Below, piece by piece: positions 1-9,057 of a stretch of DNA of 64,000 nt. The notes under the pieces were generated by a model that worked only from the letters and a program-made list of their open reading frames with translations, searched no databases and was not told the DNA's origin. A program made the translations under genes and the position numbers. Each line of letters opens with the position of its first letter. Positions within the stretch are counted from its first letter, which is position 1. Where the stretch lies: positions 1 to 64,000 of the forward strand of contig NZ_RQJW01000023.1 in NCBI RefSeq assembly GCF_004028635.1, given 5' to 3'. The stretch comes from Streptomyces cyaneus. Its GTDB lineage: Bacteria; Actinomycetota; Actinomycetes; Streptomycetales; Streptomycetaceae.

Positions 1-313
1 AGGTGATCACGGCGACACCGGAGGACAGGTCGAACTCGCCGCCGATCATCAGCAGCGCGACCGGCAGAGCCATGATCCCGATGGTCGACGACTGGTACAG
101 GATGTTCGCCATCGAGCTGCCGTCACGGACCGGGGGTGCCGCGACCAGGAAGAAGATCAGCACCGCGACGGCGCCGAGAAAGACGCCCACCTCGGGGCGG
201 GCGAGCAGCTGAAGCGCCACAGGGCGTGCCTTGGTCCGCCCGTCTTTCTCCTGACCGGGGCCGGGGGCCGGCGGTGAGGTCACCACCGGCCCAGCCTGCT
301 GCGTCATGCTCAT
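1..313 (-). CDS. Sugar ABC transporter permease (ribose type), partial
   Basis: N-terminal 104 residues of an inner-membrane permease; the rest lies beyond position 1. The start ATG overlaps the stop of the binding-protein gene (TGATG), so the two are translationally coupled; an in-frame ATG two codons later is an alternative start. After a Pro/Gly-rich cytoplasmic tail comes a hydrophobic helix (about residues 45-62), then a second membrane stretch followed by the GGEFDLS motif, typical of RbsC/XylH-type permeases of sugar importers. It would form the channel for the sugar delivered by the adjacent lipoprotein. The ATPase gene is presumably outside the window. The substrate cannot be told from sequence. 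Confidence 0.88.
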   Translation of the reverse strand, partial: MSMTQQAGPVVTSPPAPGPGQEKDGRTKARPVALQLLARPEVGVFLGAVAVLIFFLVAAPPVRDGSSMANILYQSSTIGIMALPVALLMIGGEFDLSSGVAVIT

Positions 314-1338
314 CACCGGGTGCCCTTCGCGGCGAACGCGGCGATGGTGTCCACATTGGCCTTGTCGACGAACGCCGGACCCGTCAGGATCGGCGCCTCA
401 CCGCCACCGCTGTAGTTGCCGTTGTTCTTGTAGAGCCACAGGGAGTCGATCGCCAGATAGCCCTGCAGGTAGGGCTGCTGGTCGACGGCGAACTCGATGT
501 CGCCGTCCTTGATGGCCGCGATGAGCTCCTTGTTCAGGTCGAAGGTGGCGATCCTTGCCTTGCTGCCGGTCTCGTCCACGGACTGCGCGGCGGTCAGCGC
601 GATCGGGGCGCCGAGCGTGACCACCTGGTCGATGGAGGAGTCCTGCTTGAGCTTCGCGGTGATCGTCGACTTCACGGACGGCATGTCGGCGCCGTTGACG
701 TACAGCTTGTCGGTCTTGCCCTTGAAGCCCTTCTCCACACCGGCGCAGCGCTGCTCCAGGTTGACCGCGCCCTGGACCTGGACGACACACAGGGCGTGCT
801 TGGCGTCGGTGGAGTTGAGCCGCGTGCCGAGAGCCTCGCCGGAGATGGCCTCGTCCTGGCCGAAGAAGGACAGCAGGCCCTGCTTCTGCCAGTCGGACAT
901 CCCGGCGTTGAAGCCGACGACCGGGATGCCGGCCTTGACGGCCTTCTCGACGACGGCCTTCATGGCGTCCGGCTTGGCGAGGGTGACCGCGATGCCGTCG
1001 ACCTTCTGGTCGATCGCGTTCTGCACCAGGTTGGCCTGGTCGGCGGCGGTCTCGTCGTTGGAGTAGATCAGCTTGACGTTGTCCTTCGCGGCCGCGGCCT
1101 CGGCACCCTTGCGGATGGTGTCCCAGAAGGTGTCGCCGGAGGGCGCGTGGGTGACCATCGCGATCGTCATACGGGGAGTGGTGGCCTTGCCGGCCGACAC
1201 GTTGCTGTCGGCTTCCTCGGCCTGCTTGCCGCCGGAGCTGCTGGAACAGCCGGCGAGGACCAGCGCGGCCGCGGCGGCCACGGCCACGGCGGAGGCGAGT
1301 CTGCGGGAGCGGGAGCGGGAGAGGGGTGTGCGGTTCAT
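313..1338 (-). CDS. Sugar ABC transporter substrate-binding lipoprotein
   Basis: A 341-aa periplasmic-binding protein of the RbsB/type 1 family. Starting at the ATG at 1338, the protein has a basic n-region (RSRSRR), a hydrophobic core and a lipobox LAGC near residue 29, so it should be lipid-anchored outside the membrane. The body carries the usual alternating Rossmann-like pattern (MTIAMVTHAP, DGIAVTLAKPDAM, GIPVVGFNAG). The ORF extends 47 codons upstream through a CGGAGT-type simple repeat, but no binding site supports that start, whereas GAGGTG sits just before the chosen ATG. It is coupled to the permease downstream and lies opposite a LacI-type regulator that probably controls both. Confidence 0.92.
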   Translation of the reverse strand: MNRTPLSRSRSRRLASAVAVAAAAALVLAGCSSSSGGKQAEEADSNVSAGKATTPRMTIAMVTHAPSGDTFWDTIRKGAEAAAAKDNVKLIYSNDETAADQANLVQNAIDQKVDGIAVTLAKPDAMKAVVEKAVKAGIPVVGFNAGMSDWQKQGLLSFFGQDEAISGEALGTRLNSTDAKHALCVVQVQGAVNLEQRCAGVEKGFKGKTDKLYVNGADMPSVKSTITAKLKQDSSIDQVVTLGAPIALTAAQSVDETGSKARIATFDLNKELIAAIKDGDIEFAVDQQPYLQGYLAIDSLWLYKNNGNYSGGGEAPILTGPAFVDKANVDTIAAFAAKGTR

Positions 1339-1488
1339 GCGCGTGCACCTCACTGTGCGAGGGGGCCGGGCCTGGATCGGCCAGGGGAGCCGGAGCCGGA
1401 GTCGGAGTCGGAGAGTGCGGAGCGATAGGCGCCCGCACGTTCCGTCCGGCGTGAACGGGGACTGACTTTGTCGGTACAACAGAATGTT

Positions 1489-1502
1489 TTAAAGCGCTTT
1501 AA
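1489..1502. promoter_or_regulatory. Perfect palindrome, candidate LacI-family operator
   Basis: TTAAAGCGCTTTAA is a perfect 14-bp palindrome with a central GCGC, the usual shape of a LacI-family operator. It lies in the gap between the divergent sugar ABC genes and the LacI-type gene, where it could control both directions. It is also one of few AT-rich spots here. Confidence 0.65.
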
Positions 1503-1575
1503 GTGCTGGTACTATCAGTCCGGTTTCACGGATGTGTCAAGGGTGTTGCGCCAAGAGATTGCCGGGGAGGTCCAA

Positions 1576-2604
1576 GTGGGCGATGTCGACTCCGGGCGTC
1601 GGAACGGCACGAACAAGCGCCCCCGGCTGGAGGACGTGGCCGCGCGGGTCGGTGTGTCCACCGCGTCCGTGTCCCTCGTACTGCGCGGTGTGCCCGGGCC
1701 CAGTGAGCGCACCCGGCAGCGCGTCCTGAAGGCCGCCGCCGACCTCGGCTACCAGGTGGACCGCACCGCAAGCATGCTCGCCAGCAGACGCACCCGGTTG
1801 CTCGGCGTCATGGTCGACGTCCACAGCCCGTTCCACGCCGAACTGGTCGAGCATCTGCACACGGCCGCCGAAGAGGTCGGCTACGACCTCGTCCTGAGCA
1901 CCCAGACCCGCACCCGCGACGAGCACACCGCCGTCGAGACGCTGCTGGCCTTCCGTAGCGAGGCCCTGATCCTGCTCGGCCCGACCGCCCCCGCCGACAC
2001 CCTCGCCGCCCTCGACCGCAAGGCGCCCGTCATCGTCGTCGGCCGCCGCATCGCCGACGGCGAGCTGGATGTCGTCCGCACCGCCGACGACGAAGGGGTC
2101 GGCCAGATCGTCGACCACCTGGTGGGCCGCGGTCACCGCGAGATCGCCTATGTCGACGGCGGCAAGGGCGTGATCGCCACGGACCGGCGCCGCGGGTACC
2201 GCACCGCGATGCGTCGGCACGGCCTGGACGCGCAGATCAGGGTCCTGCGCGGAGACAACACCGAGGAGGCCGGCGAACGTGCCGCCCGCCAACTCCTCGA
2301 CTCCGGCGACCTCCCTACCGCCGTCGTCGCCTTCAACGACCAGTGCGCCATCGGCGTCCTCGCCGCTCTCCAGCGCGCCGCAGTCGCCGTCCCCGGCGAG
2401 GTGTCCGTGGTCGGCTACGACGACGACACGCTCTCCCGCCTGAGCTGCTTCAACCTGACCACGGTCAGCCAGGGGGCCCGGGAACAGGCCCGGTACGCGG
2501 TCGCCGCAGCCGTGGAACGCCTGGACCAGGACCGCACCGAGCCGCGTGAGGTGGTCCTCACCCCGCAGCTCGTCGTACGCGGGACCATCGCCGGACCTCG
2601 TTGA
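1576..2604 (+). CDS. LacI-family transcriptional regulator
   Basis: A 342-aa regulator beginning at GTG 1576, five bases after a GGGGAGG ribosome-binding site; the reading frame is open further upstream but that part overlaps the operator. The N-terminal LacI helix-turn-helix (about residues 17-65, with the hinge LEDVAARVGVSTASVSLVLRG-like pattern) is followed by a periplasmic-binding-type effector domain (GVMVDVHSPFHAEL, ending in the YDDD.LS....TTVSQ pattern). It is divergent from the ribose-type ABC genes, and a perfect operator-like palindrome lies between them, so it is most likely the local, sugar-responsive repressor. The inducer is unknown. Confidence 0.93.
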   Translation: MGDVDSGRRNGTNKRPRLEDVAARVGVSTASVSLVLRGVPGPSERTRQRVLKAAADLGYQVDRTASMLASRRTRLLGVMVDVHSPFHAELVEHLHTAAEEVGYDLVLSTQTRTRDEHTAVETLLAFRSEALILLGPTAPADTLAALDRKAPVIVVGRRIADGELDVVRTADDEGVGQIVDHLVGRGHREIAYVDGGKGVIATDRRRGYRTAMRRHGLDAQIRVLRGDNTEEAGERAARQLLDSGDLPTAVVAFNDQCAIGVLAALQRAAVAVPGEVSVVGYDDDTLSRLSCFNLTTVSQGAREQARYAVAAAVERLDQDRTEPREVVLTPQLVVRGTIAGPR

Positions 2605-2634
2605 GCCGTGGGACCGGCTGACGTGCGTGCCTCG

Positions 2635-2658
2635 CAGTCGCAGTCGCAGTCGCAGTCG
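2635..2658. repeat. Hexanucleotide tandem repeat (CAGTCG)4
   Basis: Four perfect CAGTCG copies in the short gap between the LacI gene and the convergent transporter gene. A comparable run of AGCCGG/AGTCGG units lies at 1388-1413 on the other side of the regulator. No function is evident. Confidence 0.85.
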
Positions 2659-2718
2659 GCGTCGGCGAAGGAGGCGGTCTCACCCCTCCCGCGCTGCAAC
2701 CGCTGAGTCCCGAACGGC

Positions 2719-4005
2719 TCATCGCTCCAGCGGCTTGTGCGAGGTTTCCGGCAGCCGCAGATACACCAGCGACGAGCCGAGGCACAGCGCGGCGACGTAC
2801 CAGGGGAACAGGCCCGCGTGACCCAGCTCCTTGAACAACGTGCCGACGTACGGCGCCGTACCGCCGAACATCGCGACCGTCAGCGAGTACGGGAACCCGA
2901 TGCCCGCCGCCCGCACCCGGGGCGGAAACACCTCGGCGTTCACCGCCGCGCTGATCGAGGTGAACCCGGTCAGCAGCACCATGCCCGCGCACTGCACGAG
3001 CAGCAGCACCGCGAACGAGTCGCGCAGGGCGTGCAGCAGCGGGACGGTGAGGAGGGTGAAGCCCAGGCCGAAGAAGAGGAGTAGGGGGCGGCGGCCGAAG
3101 CGGTCGGAGAGCAGGCCGCCGAGGGGCTGGAGCAGGCCGAAGAAGGCCAGCGAGATCGTGCCCGCGAGCAGCGCGTCCGACTTCTCGATGCCCGCGTTGA
3201 GTTCGGCGTACGTCGGCAGGTACGACGTCCATGTGTAGTACGCGATGGTGCCGCCCGCCGTTATCCCGCAGATGAGGAGGGACTGGCGAGGGTGGCGGCG
3301 CAGTGCCTCCAACAGGCCGGGGCGTGGGGCCTGTTGCTGCTCGGCGCTCCTCGTCTCCTGTGCGCCCTGCCGGATCCAGAAGCCGACCAGGCTGAGTACG
3401 GCGCCGAGGACGAAGGGCAGCCGCCAGCCCCAGCCGTTCATCTGCCCGTCGCTCAACGTGTCCACCAGCAGCGTCGCGATACCGGACGCCACGAGCTGCC
3501 CGGCGGTCGTCGACACGTACTGGAAGCTGGAGAACAGGCCGCGCCGGCCCGGCCCCGCCGACTCGACCAGGAACGTCGTCGACGCCGCGAACTCGCCGCC
3601 CACCGAGAGGCCTTGGAGCAGGCGGGCGAGGACCAGGACCACCGGAGCGAGGACGCCGATCGCTTCGTACGTCGGGGTCAGGCCGACCAGCAGGCTGCTG
3701 CCGCCCATCAGCAGAATGGTGACCGTCAGGGCGGCGCGTCGGCCGCGGCGGTCCGCGATCGCGCCCATGAGCAGTCCGCCCACCGGACGCATGAAGAAGC
3801 CCACCGCGAAGACCGCGAACGTCGACAGCAGCGGCACCAGGGAGTTGTCCGCGCTCTTGGGGAAGACCTCGGCAGCGATATAGGTGGCGAGGAAGGTGTA
3901 GGCGTACCAGTCGTACCACTCCACGGCGTTGCCGACCGAGGCGGCGAGGAGCTGGCGTACGGGCCGTTTCGTCGGCGGGGAATCCGTGCGCGTCGTCTCT
4001 GTCAT
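2719..4005 (-). CDS. MFS transporter, metabolite:H+ symporter (MHS) family
   Basis: A 428-aa twelve-helix membrane protein. The N-terminal half has the MHS-family signature GN..EWYDWYAYTF, then RPVGGLLMGAIADRRGRR, the loop 2-3 motif of this family, repeated in degenerate form in the second half (GGLLSDRFGRRP). Relatives (KgtP, ProP, ShiA) import carboxylates, betaines or shikimate with protons. The substrate here cannot be assigned. The ATG at 4005 is chosen over upstream ATGs because those lack a well-spaced ribosome-binding site. It is divergent from the phospholipase gene and appears to be a single-gene unit. Confidence 0.9.
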   Translation of the reverse strand: MTETTRTDSPPTKRPVRQLLAASVGNAVEWYDWYAYTFLATYIAAEVFPKSADNSLVPLLSTFAVFAVGFFMRPVGGLLMGAIADRRGRRAALTVTILLMGGSSLLVGLTPTYEAIGVLAPVVLVLARLLQGLSVGGEFAASTTFLVESAGPGRRGLFSSFQYVSTTAGQLVASGIATLLVDTLSDGQMNGWGWRLPFVLGAVLSLVGFWIRQGAQETRSAEQQQAPRPGLLEALRRHPRQSLLICGITAGGTIAYYTWTSYLPTYAELNAGIEKSDALLAGTISLAFFGLLQPLGGLLSDRFGRRPLLLFFGLGFTLLTVPLLHALRDSFAVLLLVQCAGMVLLTGFTSISAAVNAEVFPPRVRAAGIGFPYSLTVAMFGGTAPYVGTLFKELGHAGLFPWYVAALCLGSSLVYLRLPETSHKPLER

Positions 4006-4178
4006 GATCGCGACCATCCCCGCACCCGGGTCCCGGCACACCTCCCGTACCGACGACTTTCACACGAGCGCCACCGGACCCTTCCCTGACGTTTGGTGCT
4101 CCTGGAACACTCCTTCCGCGCGGCTTCCGTCACCAGCCGGCGGTCAAATCACCCCCTATGGGAAGAGGTCCCTCACTC

Positions 4179-6230
4179 ATGCCCGAAGTCAATCGCCGCA
4201 GATTCCTTCAACTCGCGGGCGCGACCACGGCGTTCACGGCCCTGTCGAGCAGCATCCAGCGTGCCGCCGCGATTCCCGCGAACCACCGCACAGGGTCGAT
4301 CGAGGACGTCGAGCACATCGTCGTCCTGATGCAGGAGAACCGTTCCTTCGACCACTACTTCGGCAAGCTGCGCGGTGTCCGCGGCTTCGGTGACCCGCGC
4401 CCGGTGAAGCTGGACAACGGCAAGTCGAACTGGCACCAGTCGAACGGCACCAAGGACATCCTCCCGTTCCACCCGGACGCCGACGACCTCGGCATGCAGT
4501 TCCTGGAGGGCCTCCCGCACGGCTGGACCGACGGCCAGCAGGCCTACAACGGCGGCAAGTACGACAAGTGGATACCCGCCAAGGGCACCACGACCATGGC
4601 GTACCTGACCCGTGAGGACATCCCCTTCCACTACGCCCTCGCCGACGCCTTCACCGTCTGCGACGCCTACCACTGCTCGTTCATCGGCTCGACCGACCCG
4701 AACCGCTACTACATGTGGACGGGCTACACGGGCAACGACGGCACCGGCGGCGGCCCGGTCCTCGGCAACGACGAGCTCGGCTACGGCTGGACGACCTACC
4801 CCGAGCGCCTGGAGCAGGCCGGCATCACCTGGAAGATCTACCAGGACATCGGCGACGGCCTCGACGCGGCCGGCTCCTGGGGCTGGATCGAGGACGCCTA
4901 CCGCGGAAACTACGGCGACAACTCGCTGCTGTACTTCAACAAGTACCGCAACGCCAAGGCCGGCGACCCCTGGTACGACAAGGCGCGCACCGGCACCGAC
5001 GTCAAGAGCGGCGACGGCTACTTCGACCGGCTCAAGGCCGACGTCAAGGCCGGCAAGCTGCCGCAGATCTCCTGGATCGCTGCCCCCGAGGCCTTCTCCG
5101 AGCACTCCAACTGGCCCTCGAACTACGGCGCCTGGTACATCGCCCAGGTCCTGGACGCGCTGACCGCCAACCCGGAGGTCTGGTCCAAGACCGCCCTGTT
5201 CATCACGTACGACGAGAACGACGGCTTCTTCGACCACGTCGTGCCCCCGCTCCCGCCGAAGGACGCCTCGCGGGGCAAGTCCACGGTCGACGTCTCCCTC
5301 GACCTCTACCCGGGCGACAGCAAGCGCCCGGCCGGCCCGTACGGTCTCGGTCCGCGTGTGCCGATGCTGGTCGTCTCGCCGTGGAGCAAGGGCGGTTACG
5401 TCACCTCCGAGACCCTCGACCACACCTCGATCCTCCAGTTCATGGAGCGCCGATTCGGCGTCAAGGAGACCAACATCTCCCCCTGGCGCCGGGCCATCTG
5501 CGGCGACCTGACCTCGGCCTTCGACTTCTCCCGCAAGGACAGCCGCCCGGCCGCGCTGCCGGAGACGGACGAGTACGAGCCGCAGGACCGCGAGCGGCAC
5601 CCCGACTACAAGCCGACTCCGCCGGCCGACCCGGACATGCCCAGGCAGGAGCGCGGTCTGCGTCGCTCCCGCCCGCTCAAGTACGTCCCGCACGTGGACG
5701 GTTCCGTCGACGCCGCGGCCGGCAAGTTCACGCTGACGTTCGCCTCCGGCGCCAAGGCCGGTGCCGCCTTCCATGTGACGTCCGGCAACCGCACCGACGG
5801 CCCCTGGACGTACACCACCGAGGCCGGCAAGACCATCGCCGACACCTGGAACTCGGCGTACTCGAACGGCTCGTACGACCTGACCGTGCACGGCCCGGCC
5901 GGCTTCGTGCGCTGGTTCAAGGGCTCGAACAATGCCGCCGGTCCCGAGGTCACCGCCCGGCACACCGGCGACGACGTCGAGCTGACCTTCACCAACAAGG
6001 GCCCTGCCGCGGTGGTGCTCAAGGTCACCAACGGGTACGGCGGCCGCCCCACGACGGTGACGGTACGGCCCGGCGCCACGGTACGGCGCACCGTCGACCT
6101 GACGGTGAGCCGGCGCTGGTACGACCTGACCGTCACCGCCGACGGCGACCCGGCGTTCCTGCGGCGGTTCGCCGGGCACGTCGAGAACGGGCGGCCGGGT
6201 GTGAGCGACCCGGCGATCATCACCGAGTAG
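4179..6230 (+). CDS. Phosphocholine-specific phospholipase C, Tat-exported
   Basis: A 683-aa secreted phosphoesterase that would hydrolyse phosphatidylcholine/sphingomyelin-type lipids outside the cell. The ATG at 4179 follows a GGAAGAGG site and gives a twin-arginine signal (NRRRFLQLAG, residues 5-14). The catalytic domain has the family motifs ENRSFDHYFG (residues 53-62) and TYDENDGFFDHV (around 343), seen in PlcH/PlcN and acid phosphatase AcpA relatives. Two C-terminal beta-sandwich repeats of the DUF756 type run from about residue 498 to the end, as in full-length bacterial enzymes. It stands alone between divergent and convergent neighbours. In streptomycetes such enzymes often respond to phosphate, but I saw no clear PHO box. 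Confidence 0.95.
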   Translation: MPEVNRRRFLQLAGATTAFTALSSSIQRAAAIPANHRTGSIEDVEHIVVLMQENRSFDHYFGKLRGVRGFGDPRPVKLDNGKSNWHQSNGTKDILPFHPDADDLGMQFLEGLPHGWTDGQQAYNGGKYDKWIPAKGTTTMAYLTREDIPFHYALADAFTVCDAYHCSFIGSTDPNRYYMWTGYTGNDGTGGGPVLGNDELGYGWTTYPERLEQAGITWKIYQDIGDGLDAAGSWGWIEDAYRGNYGDNSLLYFNKYRNAKAGDPWYDKARTGTDVKSGDGYFDRLKADVKAGKLPQISWIAAPEAFSEHSNWPSNYGAWYIAQVLDALTANPEVWSKTALFITYDENDGFFDHVVPPLPPKDASRGKSTVDVSLDLYPGDSKRPAGPYGLGPRVPMLVVSPWSKGGYVTSETLDHTSILQFMERRFGVKETNISPWRRAICGDLTSAFDFSRKDSRPAALPETDEYEPQDRERHPDYKPTPPADPDMPRQERGLRRSRPLKYVPHVDGSVDAAAGKFTLTFASGAKAGAAFHVTSGNRTDGPWTYTTEAGKTIADTWNSAYSNGSYDLTVHGPAGFVRWFKGSNNAAGPEVTARHTGDDVELTFTNKGPAAVVLKVTNGYGGRPTTVTVRPGATVRRTVDLTVSRRWYDLTVTADGDPAFLRRFAGHVENGRPGVSDPAIITE

Positions 6231-6236
6231 CCCGGA

Positions 6237-7205
6237 TCAGAGTGCTGTGAGGTGCCCCGGCTCCGGTTGCCGGGGCACCAACGCAGGCTCCGGCTTCGCC
6301 GATTCGGGCTCCAGGGCCAGTACGGCGGCCACGGGGTGCTCGTCGTCGACCGGCGCGGGATCGAGGTGCTCCTCGTCCGCGGCCGGCTCCGGTGTCGCCC
6401 GGGTGAGCAGCACCACGCCCCAGGACGCCAGCCCCGCCCCGGTCAGCGCCAGCAGGATGCCTGCCGCGCCGCCCTGCAGTCGCTCGCCGAGCAGGGCGAG
6501 GCCGATCACCGCGGCGGCCAGCGGGTTCGCCAGCGTCACCACCGCGAGCGGGGCGCCCAGGCCACCCTGGTAGGCGGTCTGCGACAGCAGCAGTCCGCTC
6601 GCCGCGAGGGCCGCGATCAGCAGCGCCACCCCGGCCACCTGGAGGCTGAGCAGTGGAGCGGAGTGGTCCGTCAGGGCCACGGTCACGGTCTGCGTGAGCG
6701 CCGAGGCCACCCCGGAGGCGAAGCCGGACGCGGCCGCGTGCCGCAACCCCGGCCGGGCCCCCGGCCGCGACAGCATGCCGATCAGCGCCACCGTCACCGC
6801 CGCGACCGCGAGCGCCTCGGACGTGCTCAGTACCTCGTCGGGCGCGTGCCCCGACGCCGTGACGAGGATCGCGGCCAGGCCGACGAGCGTCAGCGCCGTA
6901 CCCCGCCACTCGACCGCGCTGACCCGCCGGCCCGCGATGCGCGCGCCCAGCGGCACGGCAGCCACCAGGGTGAGCGCGCCGAGCGGCTGCACCACGGTCA
7001 GCGGACCGTACTTCAGGGCCAGGACGTGCAGCAGCGCACCGGAGCCGTTCAGCACAACCGACCCCCACCAGGCGCCGGAGCCCAGCAGCCGCAGCGTTCC
7101 CGACCCCTGGACGCGGGAGGCCAGCCGCTCCTGGGCGACGGCCGCGGCGGCGTAGGCGACGGCGGAGAAGAGGGACAGGACGACGGCGAGGAGGGTGGCG
7201 TTCAT
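6237..7205 (-). CDS. EamA-like (DMT) membrane transporter
   Basis: A 322-aa protein with about ten hydrophobic helices in two similar halves (for example LAVVLSLFSAVAYAAAAVAQE at the start and AVIGLALLGERLQGG in the second half), typical of drug/metabolite transporters. The last 50 residues are Pro/Glu/Ala-rich and probably cytoplasmic. The start ATG overlaps the stop of the upstream PAP2 gene (ATGA), so the two are translated together. The reading frame is open far upstream inside the PAP2 gene, but that stretch is a shadow. Substrate unknown. Confidence 0.85.
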   Translation of the reverse strand: MNATLLAVVLSLFSAVAYAAAAVAQERLASRVQGSGTLRLLGSGAWWGSVVLNGSGALLHVLALKYGPLTVVQPLGALTLVAAVPLGARIAGRRVSAVEWRGTALTLVGLAAILVTASGHAPDEVLSTSEALAVAAVTVALIGMLSRPGARPGLRHAAASGFASGVASALTQTVTVALTDHSAPLLSLQVAGVALLIAALAASGLLLSQTAYQGGLGAPLAVVTLANPLAAAVIGLALLGERLQGGAAGILLALTGAGLASWGVVLLTRATPEPAADEEHLDPAPVDDEHPVAAVLALEPESAKPEPALVPRQPEPGHLTAL

Positions 7206-8008
7206 CGGCCTGCTCCCACGAGTACGGCTTCCTCGTCCCGGGCTGCCGGTACGAGCTTGTCGGCGCCGCGTCCGGCCGTCGTCGCCGTGCGCTGCGGCAG
7301 GTTGATCACCGCGAGCGCGACGCCGAGCATGGCCGTCGCCACGATCGCGTCGAGCCAGTAGTGGTTGGCCGTGCCCACGATGACCAGCAAGGTCACCAGC
7401 GGGTGCAGCAGCCACAGCCGGCGCCACCGCGACCGGGTCGCCACGATCAGGCCGATCGCCACCATCAGCGCCCAGCCGAAGTGCAGCGACGGCATCGCCG
7501 CGAACTGGTTCGAGAGATGGTCGGTCTCGGGCGAGCCGTACACGGAGGGGCCGTAGACCTGCCCGGTGTCGATCAGACCGGTCGCGGCCAGCATGCGCGG
7601 CGGGGCGAGCGGGAACGTCAGATGCACCACCAGGGCGGCGGCGGTGACCGCGGCGAGGACGCGGCGGGCCCAGACGTAGTGCGTGGGGCGCCGCAGGTAG
7701 AGCCAGATCAGGAAGGCCGCGGTGGCCGGGAAGTGGACGGTCGCGTAGTAGGTGTTCGCGATGTGTATGAGCGTGTCGCCGTGCAGCAGCAGGTTCTGCA
7801 CCGATCCCTCGCCGGGCAGATGGACGGCTCGTTCCAGGTCCCACACCCGGTCCGCGTTGCGGAAGGCCTCGGCGGTGTGGCCGGTCGCGAGCTGCCGGCC
7901 GAACTTGTAGACGAGGAAGAGCCCTACGACGAGCAGGAGCTCCCGGACGAGCGGAGGCCGCGCTATCGCGTCGGTCTCCGCCTGAGCAGGCTCGGTGCGG
8001 CCATTCAT
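7202..8008 (-). CDS. PAP2-superfamily membrane phosphatase/lipid transferase
   Basis: A 268-aa integral membrane protein with six predicted helices. The PAP2 catalytic motifs are present: AMPSLHFGW (around residue 172) and NHYWLDAIVA (around residue 215). The first motif of the classic triad is weak, as in inositol-phosphorylceramide-synthase-like and PAP2-like actinobacterial proteins. It may remove phosphate from a lipid such as phosphatidate or undecaprenyl diphosphate, but the substrate is not determined. The ATG at 8008 follows a GGGGGA run; upstream codons in frame cross the operator array and are unlikely to be coding. It is coupled to the EamA gene and is probably repressed by the divergent TetR protein. 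Confidence 0.85.
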   Translation of the reverse strand: MNGRTEPAQAETDAIARPPLVRELLLVVGLFLVYKFGRQLATGHTAEAFRNADRVWDLERAVHLPGEGSVQNLLLHGDTLIHIANTYYATVHFPATAAFLIWLYLRRPTHYVWARRVLAAVTAAALVVHLTFPLAPPRMLAATGLIDTGQVYGPSVYGSPETDHLSNQFAAMPSLHFGWALMVAIGLIVATRSRWRRLWLLHPLVTLLVIVGTANHYWLDAIVATAMLGVALAVINLPQRTATTAGRGADKLVPAARDEEAVLVGAGR

Positions 8009-8030
8009 TCCCCCGGCCCTTTCGCAGACG

Positions 8031-8070
8031 GTGGGTGGTGCTGGGTGTTGCTGGGTGGTGCTAGGTGGTG
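8031..8070. repeat. 10-bp tandem repeat upstream of the PAP2 gene
   Basis: Four copies of a 10-bp unit close to CTGGGTGGTG lie directly upstream of the PAP2 start. They fall in the likely 5' leader of that transcript. Confidence 0.8.
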
Positions 8071-8138
8071 CGGGTGGAGCTGGATGCTGCCGCGTGAGCT
8101 TGTCGAGCTGCTGACTGTGCGCGCTCGGCCAACTCATC

Positions 8139-8219
8139 GATACGTGGACGTACCGAAACGCCCCTGTACCGATACGCCACTGTACCGATACGGGAGCGTT
8201 CCGGTACAGTGGCGTATCG
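8139..8219. promoter_or_regulatory. Inverted/direct repeat array, candidate TetR operator
   Basis: An 18-bp perfect inverted repeat (arms 8170-8187 and 8202-8219, core GATACGCCACTGTACCG, 14-bp spacer) overlaps a 13-bp direct repeat CTGTACCGATACG at 8164-8176 and 8180-8192. A related element, GATACGTGGACGTACCG, begins near 8139. All contain GTACCG/CGGTAC half-sites. The array sits between the divergent PAP2 and TetR genes, the expected place for an autoregulating TetR-family repressor. Confidence 0.75.
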
Positions 8220-8295
8220 ATAGACGTACGACACACTGGAAGCGCGGCCTCCTTCGCACCGCGGGGCCGCCGCACCCGAGTGAGGAGAAGAGCTC

Positions 8296-8910
8296 ATGAC
8301 GTCGCAGGCCGCGGACGGACCGGAGACGGTCGCCGCCTCGCGCCGCTCCAAGATCACGGCCGAGCGTGAGCAGGAGTTCTTCGACGCTGTGCTCGAACAG
8401 ATCCGCGCGTGTGGCTACGACTCCGTCACCATGGAGGGCGTCGCCGCCAGCACGCGCTGCAGCAAGTCCACGCTCTACCGGCAGTGGAAGACGAAGCCGC
8501 AGTTCGTGGCGGCCGCCCTGCGCGCCAGCCGGCGGACCCGCTTCGAGGGCATCGACACCGGCACGCTCGCCGGCGACCTGTGCGAGGCCGCCCGGGCCGC
8601 GGGGGCGTGGTCGGGCAAGGACACCCGGCTCTTCCAGGCGCTCGGCCATGCCGTCATGCAGGACCCGGAACTCCAGCGGGCCCTGCGCGAGGCACTCATC
8701 GACCCCGAGCTCGACGCGCTGCGGGAGATCCTGCGGCGCGGGGTCGAGCGCGGGGAAGTCGCCGCCGACCATCCGGCGCTGGAGTACATCCCGGCGCAGA
8801 TCTTCGGCGTGCTGCGGGCGCGTCCCATCCTGGAGGGCGAGGACGCCGACCCCGAATACATCGTCCGGTTCGTGCGGGCCGCCGTGCTGCCGACGCTCGG
8901 TCTGACCTGA
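8296..8910 (+). CDS. TetR/AcrR-family transcriptional regulator
   Basis: A 204-aa repressor. An N-terminal helix-turn-helix of the TetR type (about residues 22-66, with the pattern VTMEGVAASTRCSKSTLYRQWKTK) is followed by an all-helical ligand-binding domain of the TetR_C class (GTLAGDLCEAAR onward). GAGGAGAAG precedes the ATG. It is divergent from the PAP2-EamA operon, with a dense array of repeated half-sites between them, so it most likely represses both that operon and itself. The ligand is unknown; membrane-lipid or antimicrobial stress is only a guess from its neighbours. Confidence 0.92.
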   Translation: MTSQAADGPETVAASRRSKITAEREQEFFDAVLEQIRACGYDSVTMEGVAASTRCSKSTLYRQWKTKPQFVAAALRASRRTRFEGIDTGTLAGDLCEAARAAGAWSGKDTRLFQALGHAVMQDPELQRALREALIDPELDALREILRRGVERGEVAADHPALEYIPAQIFGVLRARPILEGEDADPEYIVRFVRAAVLPTLGLT

Positions 8911-8992
8911 GACTCAGGCCGCCGTCCATGGGATGACTGGACGACGACCTGTTCCGCGCCGCACCGTGGGGACGGGGGCGGCGCGCACCCCC

Positions 8993-9039
8993 CGGCCGGG
9001 TGGGGTGCCCCTTGAGCGGAGGGGCGCCCCACCCGGCCG
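8993..9039. terminator. Long hairpin between convergent genes
   Basis: A 20-bp stem with one G-U-compatible mismatch (arms 8993-9012 and 9020-9039) and a 7-base loop. It lies between the 3' ends of the TetR gene and the convergent DUF2510 gene, so it probably stops transcription from both sides. There is no U-tract, as is common in streptomycetes. Confidence 0.8.
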
Positions 9040-9057
9040 CTTGATGTCCGGGGTGTG

